Positions 5,150 through 5,818 of a stretch of 5,818 nt of DNA are shown here, one piece after another (the first letter of the stretch is position 1; each line of letters opens with the position of its first letter). Both the position numbers and the translations under genes were made by a program. Origin of the DNA: JBKJML01 sp046596415 (GTDB taxonomy: Bacteria; Actinomycetota; Thermoleophilia; Gaiellales; Gaiellaceae). The notes under the pieces were generated by a model. It was not told the origin of the DNA and did not search any database. It worked only from the letters and a program-made list of their open reading frames with translations. Where the stretch lies: contig JBKJML010000154.1 in NCBI GenBank assembly GCA_046596415.1, positions 1 through 5,818 of the forward strand, in the 5' to 3' direction.

Positions 5150-5818
5150 CTACAGCTCGACGGCGCGCATGCCCGAGTCCGGGTAGCGCTCACCCGCGGC
5201 GGCGCCGATCGGGAAGGCGACGTCGAGCTCGGCGAGCTCGGCGGGCGTGAGCTCTACGTCGGCGGCAGCCGCGTTCTGCTCGAGGTAGCGCACCCGCTTC
5301 GTGCCCGGGATCGGCACGACGTCGTCGCCCTGAGCCATCACCCAGCTGAGTGCCACCTGAGCGGCGGTCGCACCCTTCGCCTCGGCCAGTCGTTCGACGT
5401 GCGCGACGAGGGCGAGGTTCTGCTCCAGGTTCTCGTCCTGGAAGCGCGGGGCGGCGATGCGTCGGAAATCATCGGCGGGGAGGTCGGCCGACGAACGGTA
5501 AGCGCCGGTGAGGAAGCCGCGCCCGAGCGGCGAGTAGGCCACGAGGCCGATCCCGAGCTCGCGCAGGGTCGGCAGGATCTCGGTCTCGAGCCCGCGCGTC
5601 CAGAGCGAGTACTCCGACTGGACCGCGGCGATCGGGTGGATTGCGTTGGCGCGCCGGATCGTCTCGGCGCCGGCCTCCGAGAGGCCGAGGTGCCGTACCT
5701 TGCCGGCCGCGACGAGCTCCGCCATCGCCCCGACGGTCTCCTCGATCGGGACGTTCGGGTCGACGCGGTGCTGGTAGTAGAGGTCGATCACCTCGACGCC
5801 GAGGCGCTCGAGCGAGGC
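5150..5818 (-). CDS. Aldo/keto reductase (5' end outside the window)
   Basis: The C-terminal 222 residues of an NADPH-dependent aldo/keto reductase are visible; the reading frame runs open through the window edge, so about 100 N-terminal residues are missing. The (beta/alpha)8-barrel pattern is clear. VIDLYYQHRVDP carries the tetrad histidine (QH), GKVRHLGLSEA is the usual strand-6 block, and QSEYSLWTRG is the flavin-independent nicotinamide pocket. LGIGLVAYSPLGRGFLTG precedes the NADPH-binding tail VVPIPGTKRVRYLEQNAAA. The block order is that of the AKR11/AKR13-like IolS/YakC group. The Asp, Tyr and Lys of the tetrad lie beyond the edge and cannot be checked. It would reduce an unknown carbonyl in the cytoplasm. 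It is followed by the flavodoxin-fold gene, a plausible redox pair. The GTG at 5791 is only an internal valine codon. Confidence 0.92.
   Translation of the reverse strand, partial: ASLERLGVEVIDLYYQHRVDPNVPIEETVGAMAELVAAGKVRHLGLSEAGAETIRRANAIHPIAAVQSEYSLWTRGLETEILPTLRELGIGLVAYSPLGRGFLTGAYRSSADLPADDFRRIAAPRFQDENLEQNLALVAHVERLAEAKGATAAQVALSWVMAQGDDVVPIPGTKRVRYLEQNAAAADVELTPAELAELDVAFPIGAAAGERYPDSGMRAVEL

Noticed and set aside
1..5818. CRISPR array, insertion sequence, prophage or defence system
   Set aside because: No spaced direct repeats, transposase, integrase or terminal inverted repeats are seen; all genes are housekeeping or common metabolic types.

Overview
The window is a gene-dense, GC-rich bacterial chromosome segment. 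Every supported gene lies on the minus strand, so transcription runs from high to low coordinates. In transcription order it holds: an aldo/keto reductase cut by the window edge, a flavodoxin-fold NAD(P)H/FMN oxidoreductase, a compact glutamyl-tRNA synthetase (gltX), cysteinyl-tRNA synthetase (cysS), the 23S rRNA 2'-O-methyltransferase RlmB, a YacP/Rae1-type NYN-domain ribonuclease, the alternative sigma factor SigH, a tRNA-Thr(UGU), and a strong hairpin terminator.

The organism is most likely a high-GC Gram-positive. The protein style and the SigH/YacP gene neighbourhood suggest a deep-branching Actinobacteriota lineage such as Thermoleophilia, but this is inference and no marker in the window settles it. 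The order gltX-cysS-rlmB-yacP-sigH is the well-known Bacillus/Clostridium order (gltX-cysE-cysS-mrnC-rlmB-yacP-sigH-rpmG-secE-nusG), here lacking cysE and mrnC. By that synteny rpmG-secE-nusG would be expected beyond position 1, past the terminator.

Layout: 5818-4380 holds two oxidoreductase genes separated by 65 bp, probably a metabolic pair unrelated to translation. From 4358 to 980 the gltX-cysS-rlmB-yacP genes form a tight translational operon. gltX and cysS overlap by 14 bp, cysS and rlmB overlap in GTGA, and rlmB is separated from yacP by one base. The 154-bp AT-richer gap at 826-979 carries the sigH control region: a 17-bp-spaced promoter candidate, a near-perfect SOS (LexA)-box-like palindrome next to the yacP stop codon, a sigma-H-like -35 element and a 10-bp palindrome. 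sigH is followed after 24 bp by tRNA-Thr and then a perfect-stem terminator.

Functionally, gltX and cysS charge tRNAs, RlmB modifies the ribosomal peptidyl-transferase region, and YacP-family enzymes cleave mRNA on the ribosome. SigH would redirect RNA polymerase. The window is therefore mostly ordinary core translation genes. The points worth a second look are the unusually small GluRS, the SOS-box-like site before sigH, and the retention of a sporulation-type sigma factor neighbourhood in a GC-rich genome.
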